DNA of 64,000 bases, taken from positions 2,584,501 to 2,648,500 of the forward strand of contig NZ_CP010535.1 of the NCBI RefSeq assembly GCF_001430825.1. Direction: 5' to 3'. Below the pieces are notes generated by a model that saw only the letters and a list, made by a program, of their open reading frames with translations, had not been told where the DNA came from and made no database searches. Origin of the DNA: Sediminicola sp. YIK13. GTDB lineage: Bacteria; Bacteroidota; Bacteroidia; Flavobacteriales; Flavobacteriaceae. This document shows, one piece after another, positions 26,557 to 35,485 of this stretch; position 1 is the stretch's first letter, and each line of letters begins with the position of its first letter. The translations under genes were made by a program, and so were the position numbers.

Positions 26557-27714
26557 ATGCAATCATTCAAGCCAACCATTACAAGCAAACTACCTAAGGT
26601 GGGGACAACCATTTTCACCACCATGTCCCATTTGGCAGCAGAGCACAATGCTCTGAACCTTTCACAAGGGTTCCCCAATTTTGCCCCAGATCCCCTACTC
26701 ATCAAATTGGCTGCCGACGCAATGCAAGCCGATTACAACCAATACGCACCAATGCAAGGGATATTACCCTTGAGGGAAGTAATTGCTGAAAAAATCGAGA
26801 GTCTTCATGGCGCCCAATATCATCCAGAAACAGAGATTACCGTAACCGCAGGAGCTACACAAGCCATTTATACAGCTATCTCTGCCTTTATTCGCCCTAA
26901 TGACGAGGTTATTGTCATCAAACCCGCCTATGACTGTTATGAGCCGGCTATTGAAGTTAATGGAGGTGTTTCTGTTTTCGTGCAGCTACAAGGCAAGGAT
27001 TATACAATGGACTGGTCAGACTTCCGGAAAAAAATAACTCCCAACACGAAGATGGTCATCATCAATACTCCCCATAACCCCACTGGAAAAGTTTTCTCCA
27101 GAGAGGACATGCTGACTTTACAGGAAATTTTGAAAAACACAGCTATCATTCTCTTGAGTGACGAAGTTTACGAACACATAATTTTTGATGGAAAGAGACA
27201 CCATTCTGCAAGTTCCTTTTCCGATTTGGCCTCTAGAAGCTTTGTTTGTGCTTCCTTTGGAAAAACATTTCATATAACGGGTTGGAAGATGGGTTACTGT
27301 GTTGCCCCAGAGGAATTGATGCGCGAATTCCAAAAAGTACACCAATTTAATGTCTTTTGTTCCAACCACCCTTTGCAGCAGGCATTGACCTCCTATTTGA
27401 AAAATCCAGAGCACTATTTAGAGTTGAATGCCTTTTACCAGGCAAAAAGAGATCTGTTTCTTTCTGGGTTGGAAGGAACTAAATTTACATTTTCCCCTGC
27501 CCAGGGAACCTACTTTCAGTTGCTCGACTATAGTCAGATCACCCATGAGCCAGACGATGATTTTGCAAAGCGACTCGCCATTGACCACAAAATAGCCAGT
27601 ATTCCTGTATCAGGATTTAATTTGGACCAAACGGACCACCGTCAGCTACGATTCTGTTTCGCCAAAAAAGATGATACCCTACTAAAAGCTATTGATATCC
27701 TTATTAAAATTTAA
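26557..27714 (+). CDS. Methionine aminotransferase (PLP-dependent class I/II)
   Basis: Fold-type I aminotransferase of the YbdL/methionine aminotransferase group, converting 2-oxo-4-methylthiobutanoate and methionine in salvage or degradation. The 385 residues show LNLSQGFPNF (33-42), TAGATQAIY (98-105), TPHNPTGKVF (171-180), SDEVYEH (201-207) and the Schiff-base lysine K236 in SFGKTFHITGWKMGY. The ATG at 26557 lies 65 bases after the Vsr gene. Substrate specificity is by family resemblance; another aromatic or glutamine transaminase activity is possible. Its stop codon overlaps that of the convergent hydrolase gene. Confidence 0.85.
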   Translation: MQSFKPTITSKLPKVGTTIFTTMSHLAAEHNALNLSQGFPNFAPDPLLIKLAADAMQADYNQYAPMQGILPLREVIAEKIESLHGAQYHPETEITVTAGATQAIYTAISAFIRPNDEVIVIKPAYDCYEPAIEVNGGVSVFVQLQGKDYTMDWSDFRKKITPNTKMVIINTPHNPTGKVFSREDMLTLQEILKNTAIILLSDEVYEHIIFDGKRHHSASSFSDLASRSFVCASFGKTFHITGWKMGYCVAPEELMREFQKVHQFNVFCSNHPLQQALTSYLKNPEHYLELNAFYQAKRDLFLSGLEGTKFTFSPAQGTYFQLLDYSQITHEPDDDFAKRLAIDHKIASIPVSGFNLDQTDHRQLRFCFAKKDDTLLKAIDILIKI

Positions 27715-28865
27715 TCTAATGCCAGATACACCTTTTCCATAAATTCTTCTATCATTGAGGGTTCTAACCACCTCGTCACCACAACTACATCGTTCTTTTT
27801 ATCAATTACAATAAAATTACCACCAAACCCTGCGGCATAGTAGATTTTGTCCGATAGCTGTTTCCAATTCCTATCACCCTTGGTATTTAGCCACCACATA
27901 AACCCATAATTTGGGTTGGGGCCAGAAGGAGTAATCGCATCCGTGATCCAGTTTTTACTAATCAACTGATCATTCCCCCATTTTCCATTGTTCAGGAACA
28001 GCAAACCAAACCGCGCCATATCTTCCGTATTGATAAATAATCCCGCCCCCGAGTGACCGCCACCAGTGACAGATTTCATTTGAACTCCATCAACTTCCGT
28101 CCACGCATGGTCGTACCCAAACCATCGCCATGTGGTACTGGCATCTATCTTGTCCATTAGTTCCGTTTTTAGCACCATTGGCAAAGGTTTCCGCCAAACA
28201 TGAGTTAAGGCGTAAGCCAGTACATTTACACGTACGTCGTTGTATTCCATAACCGTACCGGGTTCCTGCAAGGTTCTATATTTCCAATCGTCAAGACCCC
28301 CTTCTTTTGGCGGCCTATCTGCCCAATCCTTACCTCCCCAAAGTTCTCCAGACCAGTCAGAATTTTGTTGTAACAAATGCCTCCAGCTAATTTTACTATT
28401 GTGCTGCCCGTCAAAGGTTCCATCCCAAATATAGTCACCAACCTTATCATCCACATGGGAGATTAACCCCTTGTCAACGGCCAGGCCAGCCATTGTAGAA
28501 AGAAAACTTTTGGTAACACTAAAGGTCATATCTACCCTTTTGGTATCTCCCCAGCCCTTAATGAGATATCCGTTTTTAAGGATCATACCTACCGGTCCCC
28601 CACGTTTTTTGGTTGGACCCAAAATTTTGTGGAATGGTTCGCTTTTAAACCCTTGAAGAATTGCGATACGTAAATCTTTTGAACCGCTATATTCGTTAGC
28701 CTGCGCAAAAGAGACTGCCTCTTCTAAAAGTTCAATTTTTATTTTGAAATCTTTTGGGCTTCTTTGCTCCCATACACTGTTTTTAGATGGGAAATAGTGA
28801 GATGCTTGGGCATTCACTGATATATATATCAGTCCAAAAATAAACGCCAGTACCACTCCTTTCAT
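27711..28865 (-). CDS. Exported serine hydrolase (class C beta-lactamase/esterase family)
   Basis: A 384-residue protein with a signal peptide (MKGVVLAFIFGLIYISVNAQ), exported to the periplasm or beyond. Active-site motifs of the serine beta-lactamase/DD-peptidase fold are present: S116-V-T-K119 (FSVTKS), a YND triad-like Tyr (VMEYNDVRVN) and a GGHSGAG segment in place of the usual KTG/HxG. This pattern fits family VIII esterases or D-aminopeptidase-like enzymes rather than true beta-lactamases. It is followed, with a 4-base overlap of stop codons, by the convergent aminotransferase; upstream is the GNAT gene, 24 bases away on the same strand. Confidence 0.87.
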   Translation of the reverse strand: MKGVVLAFIFGLIYISVNAQASHYFPSKNSVWEQRSPKDFKIKIELLEEAVSFAQANEYSGSKDLRIAILQGFKSEPFHKILGPTKKRGGPVGMILKNGYLIKGWGDTKRVDMTFSVTKSFLSTMAGLAVDKGLISHVDDKVGDYIWDGTFDGQHNSKISWRHLLQQNSDWSGELWGGKDWADRPPKEGGLDDWKYRTLQEPGTVMEYNDVRVNVLAYALTHVWRKPLPMVLKTELMDKIDASTTWRWFGYDHAWTEVDGVQMKSVTGGGHSGAGLFINTEDMARFGLLFLNNGKWGNDQLISKNWITDAITPSGPNPNYGFMWWLNTKGDRNWKQLSDKIYYAAGFGGNFIVIDKKNDVVVVTRWLEPSMIEEFMEKVYLALD

Positions 28866-28889
28866 ATTTTCTGTCTTTTTAATTCGTAA

Positions 28890-29411
28890 TTATTGATCAA
28901 TATCGCAGCGCATCAACCAATCTGTCTGCTTGTCCTTTCCTATATAATAAGGGTGTGTTCCAAATTTTCGGAACCCGTAAATTTCATAGAAGGCGATTGC
29001 TTTTGTGTTGTGTTCCCAAACCCCTAACCAAACAAAGGTCTTATTCTTAGCCTTTGCCAAAGCTTTCACCTGTTCCAGCATCCATCTACCTATCTGTTTT
29101 CCTTGAAACTCACTCAATACATAAATGCGTTCCAACTCCAACGAATTCAACTCTTTTATATCGGTTTGAGCTTCTAGTTGATTCAATTTAAAATACCCAA
29201 CCACCTCTTTATTTAAATACACGAAATAAAAATCGGAATCCGCATTCAAAACCTCATCGGCAATTCGATCGGGGTTAAAGGCAAAATCGAGGTAGTTTTC
29301 AAAGTCCTCTGGATTATTATCCTTTTCAAACGCATCAATAAAGGTCTTTCTCGATAGATTGACAAGAAAGTCCAACTGATCCATATCACATTTTTGAAGC
29401 CGTAATTCCAT
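28890..29411 (-). CDS. GNAT family N-acetyltransferase
   Basis: A 173-residue cytoplasmic acetyltransferase. The acetyl-CoA-binding motif A is LERIYVLSEFQGKQIGRWML (R/Q-x-x-G-x-G/A form: QGKQIG), and the terminal GVWEHNTKAIAFYEIYGF is typical of GNATs. Overall it resembles the PaiA/spermidine-acetyltransferase-like branch, but the substrate cannot be inferred. It is probably co-transcribed with the serine hydrolase downstream. Confidence 0.87.
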   Translation of the reverse strand: MELRLQKCDMDQLDFLVNLSRKTFIDAFEKDNNPEDFENYLDFAFNPDRIADEVLNADSDFYFVYLNKEVVGYFKLNQLEAQTDIKELNSLELERIYVLSEFQGKQIGRWMLEQVKALAKAKNKTFVWLGVWEHNTKAIAFYEIYGFRKFGTHPYYIGKDKQTDWLMRCDIDQ

Positions 29412-29467
29412 TGGGTAAAATGCATTGCTTAAAAGGGGATTGAAGATAACGAAAATAAGGCATAAAA

Positions 29468-29496
29468 AAAGAGCAATGTCAGGGACATTGCTCTTT
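29468..29496 (-). terminator. Terminator following the 35-codon gene
   Basis: AAAGAGCAATGTC (29468-29480) pairs perfectly with GACATTGCTCTTT (29484-29496) around AGG, with a run of A on the left that gives T7 for the minus transcript. Confidence 0.8.
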
Positions 29497-29517
29497 GATC
29501 TTTTTCTAAAAAGAAGT

Positions 29518-29625
29518 TTACAACATGAAAAGTTTTTTTACCAAGGCTAGTACACCTCTATAAAAACCACTACGATCAATGTAAATTACTTCTTCTTCAG
29601 GCAAATGGTTAATTTGTAAGTCCAT
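29518..29625 (-). CDS. Small protein of 35 residues, unknown function
   Basis: An ORF of 35 codons from ATG 29625 to TAA 29518-29520, starting MDLQINHLPEEEVIYIDRSG and ending in a basic hydrophobic tail (RGVLALVKKLFML). The 380-base gap between scoB and the GNAT gene contains only this ORF, and a perfect 13-bp terminator follows 22 bases after its stop on the same strand, which suggests a real short transcript. The acidic head plus amphipathic basic tail would suit a membrane-associated peptide. No family recognised; it could also be part of a non-coding RNA. Confidence 0.5.
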   Translation of the reverse strand: MDLQINHLPEEEVIYIDRSGFYRGVLALVKKLFML

Positions 29626-29791
29626 AAGATAAATTTAGGCAAAAATTAAATTTGGGGTTTAATTTTTAGGTTCGCCCTAAATATATTTCGATTTATGGAA
29701 TTATCAAAATTATTGTTGTGAACATCATCCTAAATGTGGCAAAAAAAATAAAAAAATAGGTCTGTCCGATGAACTACCTACATGAATTGGT

Positions 29792-30445
29792 TTAAAGCAC
29801 CATTTCCGGAATATCTCCTTCGATGATCAAGGTGCCTTCGGTTGCCTTTTTAACATCTTCCACACTAATACCCGGTGCCGTTTCCAATAATTTAAATCCT
29901 TTTGGTGTCACTTCCATTACCGCCAAATTGGTCACTATTTTTTTTACACAGCCCACACCAGTTAATGGAAGGGAACATTTTCTTAGCAATTTGGATTTCC
30001 CGGCCTTATTGGTATGCATCATGGCAACAATAATATTTTCCGCTGAAGCTACCAGATCCATGGCTCCTCCCATACCCTTTACCATTTTTCCGGGTATTTT
30101 CCAATTGGCGATATCCCCATTCTCAGAAACTTCCATGGCGCCCAGAATAGTCAGGTCCACATGTTGCCCCCTGATCATTCCAAAACTTGTTGCAGAATCA
30201 AAAAAAGAGGCTCCCGGCAAGGTGGTTATGGTCTGTTTACCTGCATTGATTATATCCGCATCTTCCTCTCCTTCAAACGGAAAAGGGCCCATCCCCAATA
30301 CCCCGTTCTCACTTTGGAATTCTACGCTTATGTCTTCCCTTACAAAATTGGCTACCAAGGTTGGTATGCCAATCCCGAGATTAACGTAATATCCGTCCTT
30401 AACTTCCTTGGCAATTCGCTTTGCTATTCCGTTTTTATCCAACAT
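29792..30445 (-). CDS. scoB: 3-oxoacid CoA-transferase subunit B
   Basis: Beta subunit of succinyl-CoA:3-ketoacid CoA transferase, moving CoA between succinate and acetoacetate. The 217 residues begin with [20 protein letters not shown] and include the catalytic Glu of family I CoA transferases in [12 protein letters not shown] (E46) and [10 protein letters not shown]. It starts 2 bases after the scoA stop, so translation is probably coupled. Confidence 0.93.
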   Translation of the reverse strand: MLDKNGIAKRIAKEVKDGYYVNLGIGIPTLVANFVREDISVEFQSENGVLGMGPFPFEGEEDADIINAGKQTITTLPGASFFDSATSFGMIRGQHVDLTILGAMEVSENGDIANWKIPGKMVKGMGGAMDLVASAENIIVAMMHTNKAGKSKLLRKCSLPLTGVGCVKKIVTNLAVMEVTPKGFKLLETAPGISVEDVKKATEGTLIIEGDIPEMVL

Positions 30446-30447
30446 AA

Positions 30448-31149
30448 CTATGATCTTTGTCTTACGGTTCGTTGCTCTATTCTTTTCTCGTAGGCCTTCC
30501 CTTGAAATATTTTATTTACAAAGATTCCGGGCACATGTATCTCGTTCGGATCCAAGGCACCGGCCGGCAAAAGTTCCTCTACCTCAGCTACCGTTATTTT
30601 TGCCGCCCCACACATGCAGGGATTGAAATTTCTTGCTGTCCCCTTAAAAATAAGATTCCCGGCTTCATCCCCTTTCCATGCCTTTACAAAGGCAAAATCG
30701 GCCTTAAAAGCTTCCTCTAGTACATACATTTTACCATTAAACTCACGGGTCTCCTTTCCTTCGGCCACTTCCGTACCATAACCGGCAGGAGTATAAAAGG
30801 CTGGGAAACCAGCTTGGGCGGCCCTGCATTTTTCAGCTAAAGTACCTTGGGGCGTTAATTCTACATCGAGTTCCCCGCTCAACATTTGGCGTTCAAATTC
30901 ATCGTTCTCACCTACATAAGAAGAAATCATTTTTTTTACTTGATGCTTGTGCAATAGCAGGCCAAGTCCAAAATCATCTACACCAGCGTTGTTGGAAATA
31001 CAGGTCAGATCCTTTATTCCTATGCGTACAAGCTCATTTATTGCATTTTCCGGGATTCCACAGAGTCCAAAGCCTCCTAACATAAAGGTCATTCCGTCCT
31101 TTACGCCTTTCAAGGCTTCTTCTACAGATCCTACAGTTTTAGATATCAT
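30448..31149 (-). CDS. scoA: 3-oxoacid CoA-transferase subunit A
   Basis: Alpha subunit of the same enzyme, 233 residues. It has the glycine-rich [16 protein letters not shown] (22-37) of the CoA-binding domain, LTCISNNAG and [15 protein letters not shown]. The scoA-scoB pair supports ketone-body or short-chain acid catabolism in the cytoplasm. It is the first gene of a two-gene operon; no clear TAnnTTTG was found upstream. Confidence 0.93.
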   Translation of the reverse strand: MISKTVGSVEEALKGVKDGMTFMLGGFGLCGIPENAINELVRIGIKDLTCISNNAGVDDFGLGLLLHKHQVKKMISSYVGENDEFERQMLSGELDVELTPQGTLAEKCRAAQAGFPAFYTPAGYGTEVAEGKETREFNGKMYVLEEAFKADFAFVKAWKGDEAGNLIFKGTARNFNPCMCGAAKITVAEVEELLPAGALDPNEIHVPGIFVNKIFQGKAYEKRIEQRTVRQRS

Positions 31150-31260
31150 ATAATGAAGTTTAGTATAGGTAATTTACAAAAAACATCCCTAAGACGTAAC
31201 GTAAATGTGCATTAGGTTTGGCCGTGGATATGAAATTGGGATACTTCTAGAATTAGTAGG

Positions 31261-33591
31261 CTAGAAGTCCAGATCATCCAGATCATCAGTAGGTTTTTTC
31301 GGTCCAGGAGCCGCTTCATCAATTTTGTTACAATCCACATTGATGCTCAATTCCTCTGGCTTTTCAAATTCTTTCAATGATATTCCCAAATCTTTATCGG
31401 AGTAATTTTTCTTCATATAAAGCCCCCAAATAGGAAGTGCCATAGAAGCTCCTTGCCCATATAGAATACTTTTAAAATGGGTGGCCCGTTCTTCTCCCCC
31501 AACCCATACTCCGGTCACCAAATTAGGGACCATCCCCATAAACCAACCATCACTCTGGTTTTGTGTGGTTCCCGTTTTACCGGCTATTGGGTTTTTAAAT
31601 TCATAAGGATATCCAGTAATCACTTCTTTATAGACCGACTGGTCTTTTGCTCCAGTAGTTCTTAAGCGCGTCCCAGAGCCCCCTTGTGTAACGCCTTCCA
31701 TTAAATTCACCATGGCATAGGCCACATCCTTGCTTAATACGTCCCTAGTTTCAGGAATATATTCATAAAGCACGGTTCCGTTTTTATCTTCTATTCTGGT
31801 GAGCATTACGGGCTTCACATAAACCCCTTGGTTTGCGAAGGTACCATAGGCTCCTACCATTTCATACACATTGATATCGGGTGTTCCCAAGGCAATGGAT
31901 GGCACTTCTGGAATATTGGAGGTGATTCCTAAATTCTTTGCAATGGTCACCACAGATTTTGGGCCTATACGGTCCATCAATTGGGCCGTAATGGTATTTA
32001 CGGAATTGGCCAGTGCGTATTTAAGGGTCATATTCTCCCCGGAATATTTGCCATTTGAATTGGAAGGACACCACGCTTCCATATTGCCATGTTTGTGTGC
32101 TTCGATACAATATTGGATATCTGATAGCACATCACAAGGAGATAAACGCAACTGGTCTATGGCTGCGGCATAAACGATAGGCTTAAAGGTAGAACCAACC
32201 TGACGGGCACCCTGTATCACGTTATCGTACTGAAAATGCTTATAATTTAAACCTCCTACCCAGGCCTTTACATGTCCTGTTTGCGGTTCCATGGACATCA
32301 TAGCAGTTCTTAAAAAGGATTTATAGTACCGGATGGAATCCAATGGGGTAAGTGTCGTATCTTTTTCTTTGGTGGGACTGTTCCAGTCAAAAACGGTCAT
32401 TTCCGTAGGCACCTTGAAAGAAGCTCTAATCTCCTTTTCGGATTTCCCCTCATTCCTCATGATCCTCCATCTATCCGAGGATTTTAAGGCCCTTTCCATA
32501 ATGGTATTAACCTCTTCGGGCGTAATATCCAAGAAAGGAGCGGTTTTATTTCTATCAGGGGTATTCTGGTGAAAGAATTCTGCCTGAAGCTTTTTCATAT
32601 GCTCCTGTACAGCCTCTTCAGCATTTTGTTGCATACGGGAATCAATGGTCGTATAGACCTTTAGGCCATCCAGGTAAATATTGTATTTTTCACCGTCAGG
32701 TTTAGGGTTATCCCTTACCCATTTGTTCATAAAGCCTTGAATGTACATCCTGAAGTAGGTTGCCAGTCCTTCCCGATGTGATTCTGGGTTGAAATTGATA
32801 TCCATTTTTGTGGCCTGCAAAGAATCGCTCACCTCTTCCGTGATATAGTCGTATTTGGCCATCTGCTCCAATACGGTATTTCTCCTGTTGAAGACCAATT
32901 CTTCCCTACGAATAGGATTGTAGAAAGAGGAGTTTTTCAACATGCCTACCAATACGGCAGATTCTTCAATTTTTAGGTCCTTGGGTTCTTTGCCAAAATA
33001 GATTTTAGAGGCAGAAAGGATACCATCTGCATTATAATTGAAATCATAGATATTCATGTACATGGCTATGATTTCTTCCTTGGTATACTGCCGTTCCAAT
33101 CGAATGGCAATAACCCACTCTTTTATTTTTTGGGTAATGGTTTCAAAAAGGTTTTTGGAACGTACCCCAACAAACAACTGCCTTGCTAACTGTTGTGTAA
33201 TTGTACTGGCACCACCCTTGGATCCCATATAGGCCACTGCCCTTAATGTTCCCCTGGCATCTATCCCTGAATGCTCATAATATCTGGCATCTTCCGTGGC
33301 GACCAAGGCATCCACCAAATTCTGTGGCAAATCTGAATAAACAATGGGTGTCCGGTTGTCATCCAAATACAATTTCCCCAATGTTTTTCCATCCGAGGAA
33401 ATTATTTCGGTTGCCAAATTGGTCTGTGGGTTTTCCAAACGGTCAAAGGAGGGGAGTTCCCCGAAGACGCCCCAAGAGGCCAATAAAAATAGGAGTCCAA
33501 CTGCCCCAATTCCAGAGGCAAATATGATCCAAAACCATTTGATGTACTTGTAAAAATTTGTGTTCTTTTTTTTCTTCGGAGCCGCTGCCAT
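31261..33591 (-). CDS. Penicillin-binding protein 1A (bifunctional transglycosylase/transpeptidase)
   Basis: Class A PBP of 776 residues that polymerises and cross-links peptidoglycan. A basic cytoplasmic tail and one transmembrane helix (about 19-41) precede the GT51 domain, with catalytic E100 in VATEDARYYEHSGID and GGASTITQQLARQLF. The transpeptidase domain has S467-T-F-K470 (QVGSTFKP), an SVN motif (LANSVNTITA) and K672-T-G-T (GKTGTT). Its ATG overlaps the gldH stop by one base (TAATG), so it is the third gene of ricT-gldH-PBP1A. Confidence 0.94.
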   Translation of the reverse strand: MAAAPKKKKNTNFYKYIKWFWIIFASGIGAVGLLFLLASWGVFGELPSFDRLENPQTNLATEIISSDGKTLGKLYLDDNRTPIVYSDLPQNLVDALVATEDARYYEHSGIDARGTLRAVAYMGSKGGASTITQQLARQLFVGVRSKNLFETITQKIKEWVIAIRLERQYTKEEIIAMYMNIYDFNYNADGILSASKIYFGKEPKDLKIEESAVLVGMLKNSSFYNPIRREELVFNRRNTVLEQMAKYDYITEEVSDSLQATKMDINFNPESHREGLATYFRMYIQGFMNKWVRDNPKPDGEKYNIYLDGLKVYTTIDSRMQQNAEEAVQEHMKKLQAEFFHQNTPDRNKTAPFLDITPEEVNTIMERALKSSDRWRIMRNEGKSEKEIRASFKVPTEMTVFDWNSPTKEKDTTLTPLDSIRYYKSFLRTAMMSMEPQTGHVKAWVGGLNYKHFQYDNVIQGARQVGSTFKPIVYAAAIDQLRLSPCDVLSDIQYCIEAHKHGNMEAWCPSNSNGKYSGENMTLKYALANSVNTITAQLMDRIGPKSVVTIAKNLGITSNIPEVPSIALGTPDINVYEMVGAYGTFANQGVYVKPVMLTRIEDKNGTVLYEYIPETRDVLSKDVAYAMVNLMEGVTQGGSGTRLRTTGAKDQSVYKEVITGYPYEFKNPIAGKTGTTQNQSDGWFMGMVPNLVTGVWVGGEERATHFKSILYGQGASMALPIWGLYMKKNYSDKDLGISLKEFEKPEELSINVDCNKIDEAAPGPKKPTDDLDDLDF

Positions 33592-34073
33592 TACTTACTT
33601 TTTTCTATTTGAAAACCAACGTCTGTTATTCCTTTAAGATCCATGATCCCTTCCACACTGCCATTTTTTCTCATGGCATGTGAAATTTCTAAAGTATATT
33701 CGCCCTTCGTAGGAAAAACGACGTTTTCCTTATACCATAATTTATTCTCTTTGAGACTTCCGTGTCCCGTGCCGAGCCATTCCCCGTCCGGTTTGGACAT
33801 CTCATATTCCAAAGTGTCCTTGATGGTCTCCCCAGTAGGAAAATTAAGTTCTGCGATCAAAAATAGATTGCTATAGGAATAGGTCTCGTCATTTCTGATA
33901 TTGATAAAGATATTGTGTTTGGAGATGGTATCCTGTTCTGTAAACTTAAAGGATACGATATTGTCCTTGTTCCAATACCCATCGTTTGTAGCTTTATATT
34001 CCGAACGCACAGTATTGGTTTCACAGGAAGCCAGCACCATGAGTACAAGAATCGGCAAGATATTCTTAAGCAT
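33591..34073 (-). CDS. gldH: Gliding motility lipoprotein GldH
   Basis: Lipoprotein needed for gliding in Flavobacterium johnsoniae; its exact role is unknown. From ATG 34073 it has 160 residues, with signal peptide MLKNILPILVLMVLASC and acylated C17. Longer upstream starts exist in frame but lie inside ricT. The mature region includes NDGYWNKDNIVSF and ETIKDTLEYEMSKPDGEWLG, which match my memory of the family. It overlaps ricT by 8 bases and the PBP1A gene by one base, a conserved flavobacterial arrangement. Confidence 0.88.
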   Translation of the reverse strand: MLKNILPILVLMVLASCETNTVRSEYKATNDGYWNKDNIVSFKFTEQDTISKHNIFINIRNDETYSYSNLFLIAELNFPTGETIKDTLEYEMSKPDGEWLGTGHGSLKENKLWYKENVVFPTKGEYTLEISHAMRKNGSVEGIMDLKGITDVGFQIEKSK

Positions 34074-35250
34074 TGTTAGCGGGTCGTTTTTTGTTGTTTC
34101 TACGCTTGTTGTTTTGGTTTTTGCCTTTGTTTCTATTTCTTTTCTGCTTAGGCTTATCAAATCGGGTAAGGCTATCTTGTCCCACGACATTTTCGAAAAC
34201 TTTTTCCTTTTCGACGCCTACCACTTCATTGTCTGCGGCATACTCCTCTAAGCTGGCGATTTTCTCGTTATTCTTATTTTTTTGAAGTATTTCATTGACC
34301 TGATCCTTGGTCAAAGCATGCCAGTTAGCGGGCTCATCCCTATAGGAAAACCACAGCATACTCTTAAAAATGTCTACTTTTTGACAAAAAGCGATCCCTT
34401 TTCCTGTAGAGATCCTAGTTTCTTGGGAAGGAAAGTCCTTTAAGGCATCTAGGTATACATCCAACTCATAGTTTAAGCAACACTTAAGCTTACCGCATTG
34501 ACCTGCCAATTTCTGTGGATTAAGGGACAATTGCTGGTAGCGGGCTGCGGCGGTGCTGACGGACCTAAAATCTGTCAGCCATGTAGAACAGCATAGTTCC
34601 CGCCCACAAGACCCAATACCCCCAAGGCGTTGTGCCTCTTGTCGGTATCCAATTTGTCTCATTTCAATGCGTATGGAAAAGGCCTTGGCCATATCCTTTA
34701 TCAACTGTCTAAAATCTACGCGCTCTTCAGCAGTATAGTAGAATGTTGCTTTGGATCCATCGCCTTGAAACTCCACATCGGAGATTTTCATCTGAAGATT
34801 GAGTGTAATAGCAATTTCACGGGCTCGTTTTTTGATTTCCTCTTCCCGGTCCCTGCATTTCTGCCAGATATCTATGTCTTTTTGTGATGCCTTACGGTAG
34901 ATTTTTGGAAGATCTTTATCGTTGTAATCTTCTTTTTTCTTTTTCATCTGCACCTTTACCAATTCCCCGGTAAGGGTGACCATGCCAATATCATGCCCTG
35001 TTTTGGCCTGAGTGGCAATGATATCTCCTATAGAAAGTGTGATATTATCCGTATTCCTAAAAAATTCTTTCCTGCTGTTTTTAAAACGCACTTCCACACA
35101 ATCAAACGGTTTTTGCCCGTTAGGAAGCGACATATTAGAAAGCCAATCAAAAACTGTCAGTTTATTACAACCATCGGTTCCACAAGTACCATTGTTCTTG
35201 CATCCACGCGGCTGTCCGTCTTTACCAGTTGAACAACTGCTACAACCCAT
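34066..35250 (-). CDS. RicT/PSP1 domain protein (YaaT-like)
   Basis: A 394-residue cytoplasmic protein of the PSP1/RicT family. In Bacillus the homologue joins RicA and RicF, binds iron-sulfur clusters and controls RNase Y; no Ric partners are visible here. Cys motifs are prominent: CSSCSTGKDG and CKNNGTCGTDGC at the N terminus, GSCGRELCCSTWL and AGQCGKLKCCLNYE in the PSP1 core. The C-terminal 40 residues are a Lys/Arg/Asn-rich tail (for example NKRRNNKKRPANNA), possibly RNA binding. First gene of the ricT-gldH-PBP1A operon. Confidence 0.88.
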   Translation of the reverse strand: MGCSSCSTGKDGQPRGCKNNGTCGTDGCNKLTVFDWLSNMSLPNGQKPFDCVEVRFKNSRKEFFRNTDNITLSIGDIIATQAKTGHDIGMVTLTGELVKVQMKKKKEDYNDKDLPKIYRKASQKDIDIWQKCRDREEEIKKRAREIAITLNLQMKISDVEFQGDGSKATFYYTAEERVDFRQLIKDMAKAFSIRIEMRQIGYRQEAQRLGGIGSCGRELCCSTWLTDFRSVSTAAARYQQLSLNPQKLAGQCGKLKCCLNYELDVYLDALKDFPSQETRISTGKGIAFCQKVDIFKSMLWFSYRDEPANWHALTKDQVNEILQKNKNNEKIASLEEYAADNEVVGVEKEKVFENVVGQDSLTRFDKPKQKRNRNKGKNQNNKRRNNKKRPANNA

Positions 35251-35485
35251 ATTTTATATATTGATTTAGTAATTAACCAAGGCTATTACTAAAAAAGGTT
35301 CATAAATAATTACTTAAATGTAAAGATAGTATAATTTGTGGCAGGAGCGAAATAAACCCTAGAATTGAGTACTCACCTCAACCTTAGCGGCATACTGCTC
35401 AAATTATTCATATTCCAAGTATAAAACATGCCGTGTTTGGCACATTTGAATTGCAAGAAATTACTACCACTAAGCTTCGGGGAGC

